A stretch of DNA of 64,000 bases from positions 2,230,001 through 2,294,000 of the forward strand of contig NZ_CP118747.1 in the NCBI RefSeq assembly GCF_030996345.1. The letters are read 5' to 3'. Origin of the DNA: Acidithiobacillus sp. AMEEHan. Lineage in GTDB: Bacteria > Pseudomonadota > Gammaproteobacteria > Acidithiobacillales > Acidithiobacillaceae. Positions 1-9,249 of the stretch are shown piece after piece (within the stretch, counting starts at the first letter, position 1; the number at the start of each line of letters is the position of its first letter). Both the position numbers and the translations under genes were made by a program. The notes beneath the pieces are model-generated. The model was given only the letters and a program-made list of their open reading frames with translations. It was not told where the DNA came from and did no database searches.

Positions 1-189
1 GCCGTCGGCACGATATTGCACCACCGAAGGCAATAGATATCGCCCCTGCAGATCGCGCAATACCTCGGGCTGGGCAGAGCGTACCGTAGCGACCAGAGAA
101 TGCGTGGTTCCGAGATCGATACCCACCGCCAAACGATGGTCGTGCGGGGCGGTGGACTGCCCTGGTTCGGCTATTTGCAACAACGCCAT
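1..189 (-). CDS. hscA: HscA, Hsp70-type Fe-S chaperone (5' part only)
   Basis: Only the first 63 codons lie in the window; the gene continues off the left edge. The translation carries the Hsp70 phosphate-binding motif [10 protein letters not shown] near residue 24, after a roughly 20-residue N-terminal leader typical of HscA rather than DnaK. HscA is the ATPase that, with HscB, helps release Fe-S clusters from the IscU scaffold in the cytoplasm. It lies 25 bp downstream of hscB on the same strand, at the distal end of the iscR-iscS-iscU-iscA-hscB-hscA cluster, so co-transcription is likely. Confidence 0.93.
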   Translation of the reverse strand, partial: MALLQIAEPGQSTAPHDHRLAVGIDLGTTHSLVATVRSAQPEVLRDLQGRYLLPSVVQYRADG

Positions 190-214
190 GTAAGCTCCTC
201 AACGCGAGTGGGCT

Positions 215-826
215 TCAGGCGAAATCCCACTGCTCTTCGTATTGATCGATTTCTGCGAGAAATTTGCGCAGATACTGCCACTCCTGCAGGAGTGGGGCAA
301 TGCGTCCGGCCTCGGGTGTGGTAAAGGCCGCGGCAAGCTCTGCTTCGATTTGCTTCTCTTCGGCCTGGGCTGCGGTACGCAGCCGATCCAAGGCTGCCTG
401 ATCCCGGATGGCAGCGGCATCTTCCAAGGCCTCGCGTCGCTCCATCTGGCGCATCAGGAGTTCGGGGTCGCGCAGACTGCCCATCTCCTCCCCCAAAGCG
501 GAGTGCCCAAAATGGCGGGAGAAGAGGTAATCGCCCCGTCGCAGCGGGTCGCCCAGTATCGCCTGCGCCTCGTTGATGCGTGTGGTCCACTCCAGCGATT
601 GCCTTTGCGTACGTCCATCGGCCCGCGCAAAACGATCCGGATGCAAGGCACGCAAACGCTCGAGTGAAGCGGAGCGCAACGCTGCCGAGTCGATGGCGAA
701 GCCTTCCTCCAAGCCCAAGACGGCAAAGAGGGAGAGAGACGGATCGAAAGGCTGCAACGCCCCACATTGCGGGCAAATGGCTGAGCCCGACTCCATCTCT
801 GCCCGGCAGACAGCGCAACGGATCAT
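215..826 (-). CDS. hscB: HscB, J-domain co-chaperone with N-terminal zinc-ribbon-like motif
   Basis: 203 aa with the J-domain HPD tripeptide (LHPDRF) around residue 65 and a helical C-terminal region, as expected for HscB, which delivers IscU to HscA and stimulates its ATPase. The chosen ATG leaves 1 nt after the iscA stop; an upstream in-frame start at 847 would overlap iscA. Unusually, the N terminus has four cysteines in two pairs (C4-x2-C7 and C18-x2-C21), a layout known from mitochondrial HSC20 and some bacterial homologues but absent from the E. coli protein. A zinc-binding or iron-sensing role is inference. Confidence 0.92.
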   Translation of the reverse strand: MIRCAVCRAEMESGSAICPQCGALQPFDPSLSLFAVLGLEEGFAIDSAALRSASLERLRALHPDRFARADGRTQRQSLEWTTRINEAQAILGDPLRRGDYLFSRHFGHSALGEEMGSLRDPELLMRQMERREALEDAAAIRDQAALDRLRTAAQAEEKQIEAELAAAFTTPEAGRIAPLLQEWQYLRKFLAEIDQYEEQWDFA

Positions 827-827
827 G

Positions 828-1151
828 TCAGACCGTAAAACTCTCACCGCAACCGCAGGTGTCCTTGACGTTGGGGTTGTTGAAGCGGAACCCCTCGTTC
901 AGGCCCTCACGGGTGAAATCCAGCTCAGTGCCGTCCAGATATAGCATGCTCTTGGGATCGACGAAGATCTTGACGTCGTCCTGCGCGCAGACGATATCGT
1001 CCGGCTGCGGCTGATCGACAAATTCCATCACGTAGGACAAGCCGGAACAGCCACTGGTCTTCACGCCGATGCGAATTCCCTGTCCTTTGCCGCGCTTTTC
1101 AATGCTCTTGCGCACCTGCCGCGCCGCGGCAGACGTCATCGTAAGTGCCAT
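828..1151 (-). CDS. iscA: IscA, A-type Fe-S carrier protein
   Basis: 107 aa, normal length for IscA. The three ligand cysteines are present: one in the SGCSGLSYV segment (Cys35) and the C-terminal pair in DTCGCGESF (Cys99 and Cys101). A-type carriers accept clusters from IscU and hand them to apo-targets, chiefly [4Fe-4S] enzymes. The gene sits 9 bp downstream of iscU and is followed after 1 nt by hscB, consistent with one isc operon. Confidence 0.96.
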   Translation of the reverse strand: MALTMTSAAARQVRKSIEKRGKGQGIRIGVKTSGCSGLSYVMEFVDQPQPDDIVCAQDDVKIFVDPKSMLYLDGTELDFTREGLNEGFRFNNPNVKDTCGCGESFTV

Positions 1152-1160
1152 CGCTCTGCC

Positions 1161-1562
1161 TTAGTGGGTTTCGCCGGAGGCAGCGCCGGACTTCTTGCGA
1201 TAGTCCTCGATCGCCGCCTTGATGGCATCCTCGGCCAACACGGAACAGTGGATTTTCACCGGTGGCAGCTCGAGCTCCTCGGCGATCTGGCTATTTTTGA
1301 TGGTCATCGCTTCCTCCAGCGTCTTGCCCTTCACCCACTCGGTGACCAGGGAACTGGAGGCAATGGCAGAGCCACAACCGTAGGTCTTGAACTTGGCGTC
1401 TTCAATGATGCCTTGCTCGTTCACCTTGATCTGCAGGCGCATGACGTCGCCGCAAGCCGGCGCGCCGACCATACCGGTACCCACTCCCGCTTCTTCCTTG
1501 GTAAAACCGCCCACATTGCGGGGATTTTCGTAATGATCAATTACCTTTTCGCTGTATGCCAT
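1161..1562 (-). CDS. iscU: IscU, Fe-S cluster assembly scaffold
   Basis: 133 aa. The three scaffold cysteines are at about residues 37 (GAPACGD), 63 (YGCGSAIASS) and 106 (KIHCS), and Asp39 is conserved. The LPPVK motif recognised by HscA is at about residues 99 to 103. IscU receives sulfur from IscS and assembles [2Fe-2S]/[4Fe-4S] clusters. It lies 24 bp downstream of iscS and 9 bp upstream of iscA, the standard isc order. Confidence 0.97.
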   Translation of the reverse strand: MAYSEKVIDHYENPRNVGGFTKEEAGVGTGMVGAPACGDVMRLQIKVNEQGIIEDAKFKTYGCGSAIASSSLVTEWVKGKTLEEAMTIKNSQIAEELELPPVKIHCSVLAEDAIKAAIEDYRKKSGAASGETH

Positions 1563-1586
1563 GATTTGTCTCCCGTTTTCTCCGAA

Positions 1587-2840
1587 TCAATGTGCCGCCC
1601 ACTGCACGGAATTCAGGTCGATGCCTTCCAGGTGCATCTCCCACAAAGGCGAAAGCTCCCGCAATTTGCCGACCTTCGCTGCCACCAGATCAATAGTTTC
1701 GTCAATCTCTTCTTCGGTGGTGTAGCGGCCGATACCGAAGCGGATGGAACTATGCGCTAGCTCGTCGGACTTGCCCAAGGCGCGCAGTACATAGGAGGGC
1801 TCCAGACTGGCCGAGGTACAGGCAGAGCCGCTCGACACCGCAATGCCCTTGAGTGCCATGATCAACGATTCCCCCTCGACAAAGGCGAAACTCAAATTGA
1901 GATTGTGCGGCACGCGATGTTCCATATCGCCATTGATGTACACTTCGTCAACCCGACTCAAGATGCCCTCAAGCAGACGGTCACGAAGCTGGCGAATGCG
2001 CCGGCCGTCACTTTCCATGCTCTGCACAGCAAGTTCCGCTGCCGCGCCCATGCCAACGATCTGGTGCGTCGGTAAGGTGCCTGAACGCATGCCGCGTTCA
2101 TGACCGCCACCATGAATCTGCGCCTCGATACGCACCCGCGGCTTGCGGCGCACATAGAGGGCACCAATACCCTTGGGACCATAAATCTTGTGGCCAGAGA
2201 GGCTCATCAGGTCGGCCTGGATGGCCTCGACGTCAACCGGCACCTTACCCAGGGCCTGCACCGCATCGACGTGAAAGAGAACTTTGTGCTCGCGCAGGAT
2301 CTTGCCGAGCTCTTCCATCGGCTGGATGACACCGATCTCGTTGTTGACGAAGAGCACCGAAGCCAGCACCGTATCAGGCCGCAGGGCGGCACGGAAGGCA
2401 TCGAGATCGACCAAGCCGTTTTCCTGCACGTCAAGGTACGTGACCTCGAAGCCCTCGCGTTCCAACTGGCGGCAGGTATCGAGGGTGGCCTTGTGTTCCG
2501 TACGCAAGGTGATTAGGTGCTTGCCCTTGCCAGAGTAGAAGTGCGCCGCACCTTTGATGGCCAGGTTGCTGGCCTCGGTAGCCCCAGAGGTCCACACGAT
2601 TTCCTTGGGGTCGGCATGAATGGCCGCTGCCACCTGGGCGCGCGCCTTCTCTACCGCCTCCTCCGCAGACCAGCCATAACTATGGGAGCGGCTGGCAGGA
2701 TTGCCAAAATTCTGGGTCAGGTAGGGCAACATCGCTTCCACGACCAATGGATCGACCGGAGTCGTTGCCTGGTAATCCAGATAAATCGGACGCTCTCGAA
2801 CCGCTTGGCCACGTACCGCGTCTGCCTGCACTGCACTCAT
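1587..2840 (-). CDS. iscS: IscS, cysteine desulfurase
   Basis: 417 aa PLP enzyme that takes sulfur from cysteine and supplies it as persulfide to IscU and to tRNA thiolation. The PLP lysine is in [11 protein letters not shown] (about residue 218) and the mobile active-site cysteine in [10 protein letters not shown] (about residue 341); the N-terminal YLDYQATTP motif is also present. The chosen ATG follows the iscR stop by 2 nt and has a GGGGA-type ribosome site 7 nt upstream. A GTG two codons upstream (2846) would overlap iscR. Compared with E. coli IscS it has about 12 extra N-terminal residues. Confidence 0.97.
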   Translation of the reverse strand: MSAVQADAVRGQAVRERPIYLDYQATTPVDPLVVEAMLPYLTQNFGNPASRSHSYGWSAEEAVEKARAQVAAAIHADPKEIVWTSGATEASNLAIKGAAHFYSGKGKHLITLRTEHKATLDTCRQLEREGFEVTYLDVQENGLVDLDAFRAALRPDTVLASVLFVNNEIGVIQPMEELGKILREHKVLFHVDAVQALGKVPVDVEAIQADLMSLSGHKIYGPKGIGALYVRRKPRVRIEAQIHGGGHERGMRSGTLPTHQIVGMGAAAELAVQSMESDGRRIRQLRDRLLEGILSRVDEVYINGDMEHRVPHNLNLSFAFVEGESLIMALKGIAVSSGSACTSASLEPSYVLRALGKSDELAHSSIRFGIGRYTTEEEIDETIDLVAAKVGKLRELSPLWEMHLEGIDLNSVQWAAH

Positions 2841-2842
2841 AT

Positions 2843-3340
2843 TCACCTCACTTCCCCATGGGCTGGACGCTGCTCGCGCCCGCGCTCCGTCATTCGTATC
2901 GGTAAAGAACCTTGCTGCTGCGCCTTTTGGCGTTGTTCACGAACCAGTTGCGCCAAGGTGATGCCACTCAGGAAACGGCTGATCTGCTCCCCCAGTGCTT
3001 CCCAGAGATCGTGCGTCAGACACTGCTGACCTTCGCCTTTGCAACAATGCACCGGGTCGCCGCCGCACTGCGTGGTGTTGATGGATTCGTTCACCGCGCG
3101 AATGATCTCGTCCACCGGCACATCTGCGCCCCCCGCACCCAGACGATAGCCACCGCCCGGTCCGCGCACACTCTCGACCAACCCCTGTTTGCGTAACCGC
3201 CCAAAAAGCTGCTCCAAGTAGGCAACAGAGATCTGCTGACGCCGAGAAATGTCGGCCACGGTCACCACCTCGTCCTCGGCATGCAATGCAAGGTCGAGCA
3301 TGGCGGTTACTGCGTAGCGACCTTTGGTCGTCAACTTCAT
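2843..3340 (-). CDS. iscR: IscR, Rrf2-family Fe-S sensing regulator
   Basis: 165 aa. Residues 1 to 65 form the Rrf2 winged helix with the signature [10 protein letters not shown]. Cluster-ligand candidates are Cys92, Cys99/Cys100, Cys107 and His110. The spacing is 1 to 2 residues wider than in E. coli (92, 98, 104, H107), so which cysteine binds is uncertain. IscR carrying [2Fe-2S] represses its own isc operon. It is the first gene of iscR-S-U-A-hscB-hscA, overlaps or abuts iscS, and has a GGAGG ribosome site. An IscR-type operator is found directly upstream at 3376 to 3400. Confidence 0.96.
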   Translation of the reverse strand: MKLTTKGRYAVTAMLDLALHAEDEVVTVADISRRQQISVAYLEQLFGRLRKQGLVESVRGPGGGYRLGAGGADVPVDEIIRAVNESINTTQCGGDPVHCCKGEGQQCLTHDLWEALGEQISRFLSGITLAQLVREQRQKAQQQGSLPIRMTERGREQRPAHGEVR

Positions 3341-3368
3341 CTCGGTAATCCCTCCTGGTTGGAAAGGT

Positions 3369-3400
3369 ATCCTACTATCCCTACTGAATTAGTCAACTAT
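3369..3400 (-). promoter_or_regulatory. iscR promoter with type 1 IscR operator
   Basis: Read on the minus strand, 3400 to 3376 begins ATAGTTGACTAATTCAG and ends TAGGGATA, very close to the 25-bp type 1 IscR site known from E. coli iscR (ATAGTTGACC...). The -35 hexamer TTGACT (3396 to 3391) lies inside the operator; a fair -10 (TAGGAT, 3374 to 3369) follows with a 16-bp spacer. The operator overlaps the last codons of cysE. Holo-IscR binding would block the promoter, giving autorepression. The match was judged by eye. Confidence 0.8.
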
Positions 3401-4133
3401 TCTGCGCAGGGGTTCCCTCGCCTAGCGTCTCCAAGGGACAGTCTGGGCTTTCTTCAATCTGAATATCGTTTGCCTCAGGCCGCAACGCTGCCAGCTGGGC
3501 GCGCAGCTCGGCCAGCTCTTTATCCTGGTGCTGCATATGTTCGAGCATGCACTCCACTGCCCGCGCCACTGGATCGGGCATCTGCCCCGTCAGACCATAG
3601 GCCTCAAAGTGACGACCGTCGGCATCACTCTTGTTCACAACGCGACCAGGGATGCCGACCACCGTCGCTCCTTCCGGTACGTCTTTCACCACCACGGCAT
3701 TGGAACCGATACGGGCGTTGTCGCCCACCCGAATGGGGCCGAGCACCTTGGCGCCGGCGCCAACAATGACACCTCTACCCAGGGTAGGATGGCGTTTGCC
3801 TGGCTGCCACGAGGTGCCTCCCAGGGTGACTCCGTGATAGAGCGTGCAGTCATCGCCAATCTCTGCCGTTTCACCAATGACCACGCCCATGCCATGATCG
3901 ATGAAGAAGCGGGCACCGATCTGCGCGCCCGGGTGAATCTCGATGCCAGTCGCCCAACGAGCGATACTCGACAAAATCCGCGCGACCAGGCGCCAGCGAT
4001 GATCCCAGGCCCAATGCGCCATGCGGTAGAGCAGCAGTGCATGTACCCCAGGGTAGGTGAGCAGCAGTTCAAAGCGGTTACGTGCTGCGGGATCGCGGGC
4101 GAAGATAGAGTCGAGATCATCACGCAGAGACAT
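3393..4133 (-). CDS. cysE: Serine O-acetyltransferase
   Basis: 246 aa enzyme that acetylates serine with acetyl-CoA, the first step of cysteine synthesis. The left-handed beta-helix hexapeptide region ([36 protein letters not shown]) occupies about residues 65 to 160; catalytic-site segments DHGMGVVIG and YHGVTLGG are intact. The C-terminal tail is longer than needed for catalysis and has a [11 protein letters not shown] helix. The start ATG overlaps the trmJ stop (TGATG). Placing cysE directly before the isc operon couples cysteine supply with the desulfurase; this arrangement is common in proteobacteria. Confidence 0.95.
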   Translation of the reverse strand: MSLRDDLDSIFARDPAARNRFELLLTYPGVHALLLYRMAHWAWDHRWRLVARILSSIARWATGIEIHPGAQIGARFFIDHGMGVVIGETAEIGDDCTLYHGVTLGGTSWQPGKRHPTLGRGVIVGAGAKVLGPIRVGDNARIGSNAVVVKDVPEGATVVGIPGRVVNKSDADGRHFEAYGLTGQMPDPVARAVECMLEHMQHQDKELAELRAQLAALRPEANDIQIEESPDCPLETLGEGTPAQNS

Positions 4134-4915
4134 CAATGCTCCTCGGGTGCGGTGCGCGTTGCCCAGCGCGAGATTTCCGTGAGGATACCGCGCAGAATAT
4201 CAACTTCATTGCGGCTTGGATGGGCACGATCGAAAAGGCGTCGCAGGCGCCGCATCATGTGTTCTTCGCGTGGTGCCTGCAGAAACCCAGAGGCCAGCAA
4301 CACCGTCTGCAACTGGCCATAAAATCCTTCGCGATCGGTGGCACTGGCTTCCTGCTCAGGCAATCCGTCGGATAGCAGAAACGATGACCGGCTGGCCATT
4401 TGCAGCTCATAGGCGATGATCTGTACTGCTTGCGCCAGATTGAGCGAGTGGTAGAGATCGCCAGTGGGGATCTGGATCAGGGTCTGGCAAAGATCCAGCT
4501 CGGCATTGCTCAGACCGCTACTCTCACGGCCAAAGAGTAGGGCCACCGGCGCCTGCGCCGCTTGCGCCACCATCGCCGCCGCCGCTTGCCGGGCGTCGAG
4601 CTGCGGCCACTGGATGTGGCGATCGCGTGCCGTGGTACCGTAGACGCGCTGACAGTCGCCAATGGCATCCTGCAGGTCCTCGTGCACTTGGGCACCGAGT
4701 AGAACATCCTCGGCGCCCGAGGCCAGGGCCGTGGCGTCGGGGTGGGGAAACTGGCGGGGCCGCACCAACGCCAAGTGGGTGAGTCCCATGACCTTCATGG
4801 CCCGCGCCGTTGAGCCAATATTACCCGGGTGGCTGGGCTCTACCAGTACCACACGGATCTGCGGCAGCACGGCTGCACCGTGCAGGGTGCCATGCTTTTC
4901 TCTATACTGGTCCAT
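4133..4915 (-). CDS. trmJ: TrmJ, tRNA (cytidine/uridine-32-2'-O-)-methyltransferase
   Basis: 260 aa SpoU-family (SPOUT, knotted) SAM-dependent methyltransferase acting on position 32 of the tRNA anticodon loop. Family motifs are visible: [16 protein letters not shown] near residue 28, [15 protein letters not shown] near 130 and the knot motif [11 protein letters not shown] near 160. The ATG at 4915 was chosen because the protein reaches family length from there and the open frame further upstream lacks similarity. Only 25 bp separate it from the divergent suhB start, so the promoters must overlap or lie inside the opposite genes. Confidence 0.93.
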   Translation of the reverse strand: MDQYREKHGTLHGAAVLPQIRVVLVEPSHPGNIGSTARAMKVMGLTHLALVRPRQFPHPDATALASGAEDVLLGAQVHEDLQDAIGDCQRVYGTTARDRHIQWPQLDARQAAAAMVAQAAQAPVALLFGRESSGLSNAELDLCQTLIQIPTGDLYHSLNLAQAVQIIAYELQMASRSSFLLSDGLPEQEASATDREGFYGQLQTVLLASGFLQAPREEHMMRRLRRLFDRAHPSRNEVDILRGILTEISRWATRTAPEEH

Positions 4916-4940
4916 ATTTGAATCCCGAGCCAAGGTTGTC

Positions 4941-5732
4941 ATGCAACATCCCATTCTTGTAACCGCGATCCGCGCCGCCCGCAAGGCTGGCGACATCATC
5001 AGCCGCAGTATCGACCGCGTCAACGAGGTGCGCGTCGCCAACAAGGGTCCGCACGATTTTGTGACGGAAATCGACCAACGGGCCGAGGCCGCCATCGTCG
5101 AGATCATTCAACGTGCCTATCCCGAGCATGGCATCCTCGCCGAGGAAGGTACGCGTGTCGAGGCCGAGGAATACGAGTGGATCATCGATCCCCTCGACGG
5201 CACTACCAATTTCATTCATGCCGTACCGAGTCTCGCTGTCTCGATTGGCGTGCGGCGTCATGGCCGGATGGAACACGCCGTGGTCTATGACCCCCTGCGC
5301 AATGAACTGTTTACCGCCAGTCGTGGCGGTGGCGCCCACCTCAATGACCGGCGCCTGCGTGTCAGCCAGCGCAAGGAACTCGATGACAGTCTGATTGCCA
5401 CGGGATTCCCTTTCCGAGATTTCAGCTATCTCGACCACTATCTTTCCATTTTCAAAAATCTGCTGCAGCGGACCGCGGGTCTACGTCGCGCCGGATCGGC
5501 CGCTCTCGACCTCGCCTATGTTGCCGCCGGTCGCTACGACGGCTTCTGGGAGTTCCATCTGAAACCCTGGGATATTGCCGCTGGTACCTTGCTGATTCAG
5601 GAAGCTGGTGGTTTGGCCACTGACTTTCACGGCGAACAGAACTTTTTCGAGTCTGGAAACATCGTCGGCGGCAACCTGCGCATTCACGCACTGCTGCTGC
5701 AACAGATCCAGAAAGAATTGCCCGCCGCTTAA
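4941..5732 (+). CDS. suhB: SuhB, inositol-1-monophosphatase family protein
   Basis: 263 aa Mg-dependent phosphatase of the inositol monophosphatase family. Metal-site motifs are complete: GILAEEG (about residue 64), WIIDPLDGTTNFIH (about 82 to 95) and PWDIAAGTLL (about 208). Proteobacterial SuhB both hydrolyses inositol phosphate and acts as a ribosome-biogenesis and antitermination factor. It is divergent from trmJ and converges on the DUF815 gene with only 3 nt between stop codons. Confidence 0.92.
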   Translation: MQHPILVTAIRAARKAGDIISRSIDRVNEVRVANKGPHDFVTEIDQRAEAAIVEIIQRAYPEHGILAEEGTRVEAEEYEWIIDPLDGTTNFIHAVPSLAVSIGVRRHGRMEHAVVYDPLRNELFTASRGGGAHLNDRRLRVSQRKELDDSLIATGFPFRDFSYLDHYLSIFKNLLQRTAGLRRAGSAALDLAYVAAGRYDGFWEFHLKPWDIAAGTLLIQEAGGLATDFHGEQNFFESGNIVGGNLRIHALLLQQIQKELPAA

Positions 5733-5735
5733 ATT

Positions 5736-6602
5736 TCAGGCCAGATCTTGCAGGCCACGACTGCCCACCCAATGGCGGGCGAAATGCTGTGCTACCCGAC
5801 CGCTACGCGAGCCACGCTGCAGGGCCCAGCGCAGGGCCTCTTCGCGCCATTCGTCTTCGCTGTCGGCATTGTTGAGCAACCGCAGGTGCTGGCGGACAAT
5901 GGCGAGGTATTGGTTTTGGTCGAAGGGATAGAAGCCAAGCCAAAGGCCGAAGCGCTCTGAGAGGCTGATCTTTTCCTCCGCCGTCTCCCCAGCGATGATC
6001 TCTTCGCCGTGGCGATGATACTCCTCGTTGTCGGAAAAATGCCTGGGCAAGAGGTGGCGACGGTTGCTCGTGGCGTAGAGCAAAACATTGCGCGGACGCG
6101 CCTCGACGCCGCCATCCAACAGGGATTTCAGGGAACGGTAGGCGGGATCGTCGGAGCCGAAGGAGAGATCATCACAAAAGAGCAGGAAACGGTACTTCTC
6201 ATCCGGATCTGCTTCGGCGATGGCAGCGAGGATCTGCGGCAGATCCAGAATGGCCTGACTGTCGATCTCCACTAGGCGCAGGCCCTGGTCCGCATAGGCG
6301 TGCAGCAAGGCCTTGACCAACGAGGATTTGCCGGTGCCGCGACCACCCCAAAGCAGCGCATCATTGGCCGGCAGGCGGGCAACAAACTGGCGGGTGTTGG
6401 TCTCGATGGTCCTTTTGATGTCCTCAATCCCCAGGAGGCTATCGAGACATGGCAAGTCCAGCCGCTCCAGGCCCTCCAGATGTCCAGCCAAGCGCTGACG
6501 ACGCCAACGCGCGGCCAGATGTCGCCCAAAGTCCGGAAACTCCCTCTTTTGCTGCTGCCCGAGGGCGCGCAGCAACGGCTCCAACCACTCTTCCTGTTCC
6601 AC
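5736..6602 (-). CDS. DUF815-family AAA-type ATPase
   Basis: 288 aa from a GTG start. Walker A is GGRGTGKSSLV (about residue 95) and Walker B FLLFCDDLSF (about 148); ATSNRRHL and the C-terminal FYPFDQNQYLAIV segment are typical of the DUF815 family. The function is not established. The upstream open frame (to 6950) crosses the divergent yciB gene and looks non-coding, so the GTG at 6602 is preferred; yciB starts 63 bp away in the opposite direction. Confidence 0.85.
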   Translation of the reverse strand: MEQEEWLEPLLRALGQQQKREFPDFGRHLAARWRRQRLAGHLEGLERLDLPCLDSLLGIEDIKRTIETNTRQFVARLPANDALLWGGRGTGKSSLVKALLHAYADQGLRLVEIDSQAILDLPQILAAIAEADPDEKYRFLLFCDDLSFGSDDPAYRSLKSLLDGGVEARPRNVLLYATSNRRHLLPRHFSDNEEYHRHGEEIIAGETAEEKISLSERFGLWLGFYPFDQNQYLAIVRQHLRLLNNADSEDEWREEALRWALQRGSRSGRVAQHFARHWVGSRGLQDLA

Positions 6603-6665
6603 TAGGCAAACTCTCCCGCAGATCGTTACACTGGCAGCCTTCACCCTACCCGTTTTGGTCCGTTC

Positions 6666-7223
6666 ATGAAACTGTTGATCGATTTTCTTCCGGTGATCCT
6701 GTTCTTCGTCGCCTACAAGATTCACGGCATCTATTTTGCCACCAAGGTACTCATCGTCGCCTCGGTACTGCTCATGCTCTGGCAATGGCGGAGCCAGGGT
6801 CGAATAGAAAGCATGACCTGGATCTCGACACTGCTCATCCTGATCTTTGGCGGTCTGACGATCTATTTCCATAATGCCACCTTCATCAAGTGGAAGCCGA
6901 GCATTCTGTATTTTTTCTTCGCCGTTGCCCTGCTCTGGACCCATTGGCACGAGACGCCGCTCCTACAACGTCTGATGGGAGCCCAGCTCCCGGTCAGCTT
7001 GCCGAACCGTTTTTGGCGTCGACTGAACCGCTATTGGATCCTCTTTTTTCTCGTCCTTGCTGGCCTCAATCTGCTCATTGCCTACACTTTCCCGACGGCA
7101 ATCTGGGTGGATTTCAAGCTATTTGGCCTCTTGCTTCTCACCGTGCTCTTCGTCATCTATCAGGCCATCCTCATCAGCCGCGCCCTCCCCCCCGATGCTT
7201 TGCACGATAAGGATTCGCGGTAA
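6666..7223 (+). CDS. yciB: YciB/septation protein A, inner-membrane protein
   Basis: 185 aa, almost entirely hydrophobic with about five membrane segments, starting MKLLIDFLPVILFFVAYK as typical for the YciB (IspZ) family. It carries the family features IYFATKVLI and the WKPSILYF segment. YciB is linked to cell-envelope and division functions in enterobacteria; the biochemical role is unclear. It is followed by a YciI-like gene and bolA, a cluster (yciB-yciI-bolA) seen in many proteobacteria. Confidence 0.93.
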   Translation: MKLLIDFLPVILFFVAYKIHGIYFATKVLIVASVLLMLWQWRSQGRIESMTWISTLLILIFGGLTIYFHNATFIKWKPSILYFFFAVALLWTHWHETPLLQRLMGAQLPVSLPNRFWRRLNRYWILFFLVLAGLNLLIAYTFPTAIWVDFKLFGLLLLTVLFVIYQAILISRALPPDALHDKDSR

Positions 7224-7266
7224 GCCGGACTATGCTAGACTGGGCCATTCTAACGGGAGAACAGGT

Positions 7267-7563
7267 ATGTATTACTGCATCATCGGCATCGATAACCCCA
7301 ATTCTCTGGCATTGCGCAAACAAGTGCGAACCGAGCATCTTGCCCGTCTGCATCAGTTGCAATCCGAGGGACGCCTGCTGAGCGCCGGTCCATTCCCGGC
7401 CATCGATAGCGAGGAGCCCGGCGAGGCCGGCTTTACCGGTAGCCTGATCATCGCCCGTTTCGATTCCCTCAGCGATGCCCAACACTGGGCCGCTGCGGAA
7501 CCCTATCTCAGTCATGGCGTCTATGCCGACGTGAGCGTACGTCCCTACAAGGCGGTGTTTTGA
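7267..7563 (+). CDS. YciI-like protein
   Basis: 98 aa ferredoxin-like-fold protein of the YciI family. It has the start MYYCIIGIDNP, the HLARLHQLQSEGRLLSAGPF stretch with the family histidine, and the C-terminal YADVSVRPYKAVF. The catalytic or binding role is unknown; the conserved His/Asp pair suggests enzyme ancestry. The stop codon overlaps the bolA start (TGATG), indicating translational coupling. Confidence 0.9.
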   Translation: MYYCIIGIDNPNSLALRKQVRTEHLARLHQLQSEGRLLSAGPFPAIDSEEPGEAGFTGSLIIARFDSLSDAQHWAAAEPYLSHGVYADVSVRPYKAVF

Positions 7564-7874
7564 TGAACAAGGAAGTAATCGAAAATGCCATACGCAGCGC
7601 CCTGCAGCCGCAGGAGCTGGATATCCGCGACCGTAGCGAAGCGCACGCCGGACATGCCGGTGCCACCAGTGACGGTGGTCACTACGAGCTGCGCATCGTC
7701 AGTGACAAATTCGACGGCCTGAACCCCCTCGCCCGGCATCGTCTGGTCTACGCCGCCGTCGATGGTATTGGCGAAAGCATTCACGCCTTTGCCCTGCAGA
7801 CCCTGACGCCCGAGGAAGCCGAGGCGCGTGCCCAGAAACGGTCACCGCGACGCACGATTTCCCTGCACTCCTGA
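7563..7874 (+). CDS. bolA: BolA-family protein
   Basis: 103 aa. The BolA core covers about residues 5 to 85, with SEAHAGHAGATSDGGHYELR and the FDGLNPLARHRLVYAAV helix. BolA proteins bind monothiol glutaredoxins and take part in iron/Fe-S homeostasis and in transcription control. The ATG overlaps the upstream stop and lies one codon after an in-frame TTG; ATG is preferred. A short basic tail (AQKRSPRRTIS) extends past the fold. argA starts 10 bp downstream, so the two may be co-transcribed. Confidence 0.9.
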   Translation: MNKEVIENAIRSALQPQELDIRDRSEAHAGHAGATSDGGHYELRIVSDKFDGLNPLARHRLVYAAVDGIGESIHAFALQTLTPEEAEARAQKRSPRRTISLHS

Positions 7875-7884
7875 ACCCTTGGCG

Positions 7885-9198
7885 ATGGCAAAAAGCAGTT
7901 TCGTTCGCCATTTCCGCGAGTCCTCACCCTATATTCATCGCTTTCGCGGGCAGACCTTCGTCATCAACTTCGGCGGAGATGTCCTCGCCGACGGACATTT
8001 CTGGAACATCGCCCAAGACATTGCCCTGCTCAACAGTCTGGGTATCAATGTCGTCCTGGTGCATGGCGCGGGGCCACAGATCGATGCGGCGCTGGAGCGT
8101 GACGGACTGGGCTCGGAGCGCGTCGAGGGGCGGCGTATCACCACCGAAGCCATCATGGAGCGGTTGATCCCGGCGGTCGGCGGCGTGCGTCTGCAGGTCG
8201 AGGCCATACTTTCCGAGGGACGTCTCGATTCCCCCATGGCACATGCCGGCCTGCAGATCAGCGGCGGCAATTTTATCATTGCCCAGCCCATCGGCATTCT
8301 CAGCGGGGTCGATTATCAGCACACCGGCGAAGTTCGGCGTGTTGCCGTCGAGGCCATCAATCGCCACCTCGCCGATGACGAAGTGGTATTACTCTCGCCC
8401 ATCGGTGTTTCTCCCACCGGTACTCTGTTCAACATCCGCGCAGAAGACATTGCCGTGGCCGCAGCAATCGATCTCAAGGCGGCAAAACTGATCTTCTATG
8501 CCGATTTCCCCGGCGTACTCGACGGTTCGGGAGAGTTGTTACGGCAGATTGTGCTCTCGGAGATTCCCGCCTTGCTGCAGGGCGAACTGCCAGAGGCCAT
8601 CCGCGAGCACCTGTTGAGTGCGGAGAAGGTCTGCCGCGCGGGTGTCGAGCGCGTCCACATCATTCCGCGAACAGAGGATGGTGCCCTGCTGCGTGAGCTC
8701 TTCACCCGGGATGGCCTGGGTACCATGATCTCCCGCGATCCCTTCGAGCACCTGCGCCCGGCAAGCCGCTCCGATATCCCCGGCATCATGTCCCTGATCC
8801 GTCCGCTGGAAGACAGTGGTGTTCTGGTACGTCGTGGACGTGAGCGCCTGGAGCGCGAAGTAGAGCGTTTCACGGTCATGGAACGCGACGGCAAGGTCAT
8901 CGGCTGCGTGGCGCTCTATCCCTACCCGGAACACGGGATGGCAGAGATCGCCTGCCTGGCGGTGGATGAACAATACCGGGAAGAAGGCCGCGGCGAACAG
9001 CTGCTCGATTACGGGATTGCCGAAGCAAAAAAACTGGGCTTGAGCGAAGTCTTTGTACTCAGCACGCAAAGCAGCCACTGGTTTTTGGAACGCGCCTTTC
9101 GCCGTGGCAACCTCAAAGAACTACCGGTACCCAAGCAGGCACTCTATAACTGGCAGCGGCGCAGCGGGATCTTCCTGCGCCGGCTGCGCGAGGCGTGA
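7885..9198 (+). CDS. argA: ArgA, N-acetylglutamate synthase
   Basis: 437 aa, the length of classical ArgA. The N-terminal amino-acid-kinase domain (about 1 to 290; VINFGGDVL, LVHGAGPQID) binds arginine for feedback inhibition. The C-terminal GNAT domain (about 295 to 437) has the acetyl-CoA loop in CLAVDEQYREEGRGEQLL. It makes N-acetylglutamate from glutamate, the first arginine-biosynthesis step. The ATG at 7885 is followed directly by AKSSFVRHFRESSPYIHRF, the usual ArgA N terminus. Confidence 0.95.
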   Translation: MAKSSFVRHFRESSPYIHRFRGQTFVINFGGDVLADGHFWNIAQDIALLNSLGINVVLVHGAGPQIDAALERDGLGSERVEGRRITTEAIMERLIPAVGGVRLQVEAILSEGRLDSPMAHAGLQISGGNFIIAQPIGILSGVDYQHTGEVRRVAVEAINRHLADDEVVLLSPIGVSPTGTLFNIRAEDIAVAAAIDLKAAKLIFYADFPGVLDGSGELLRQIVLSEIPALLQGELPEAIREHLLSAEKVCRAGVERVHIIPRTEDGALLRELFTRDGLGTMISRDPFEHLRPASRSDIPGIMSLIRPLEDSGVLVRRGRERLEREVERFTVMERDGKVIGCVALYPYPEHGMAEIACLAVDEQYREEGRGEQLLDYGIAEAKKLGLSEVFVLSTQSSHWFLERAFRRGNLKELPVPKQALYNWQRRSGIFLRRLREA

Positions 9199-9249
9199 CG
9201 CAGACGGACTACTCTTCCGCCTGCTCCACGATCATCTCCGCCTGCGCAT

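Noticed and set aside
171-818. 215-codon minus frame overlapping hscB
   Set aside because: It is an out-of-frame shadow of hscB; the J-domain is in the other frame.
5736-6950. 404-codon form of the DUF815 protein
   Set aside because: The first 116 codons are antisense to yciB and the intergenic region; the family domain starts at GTG 6602.
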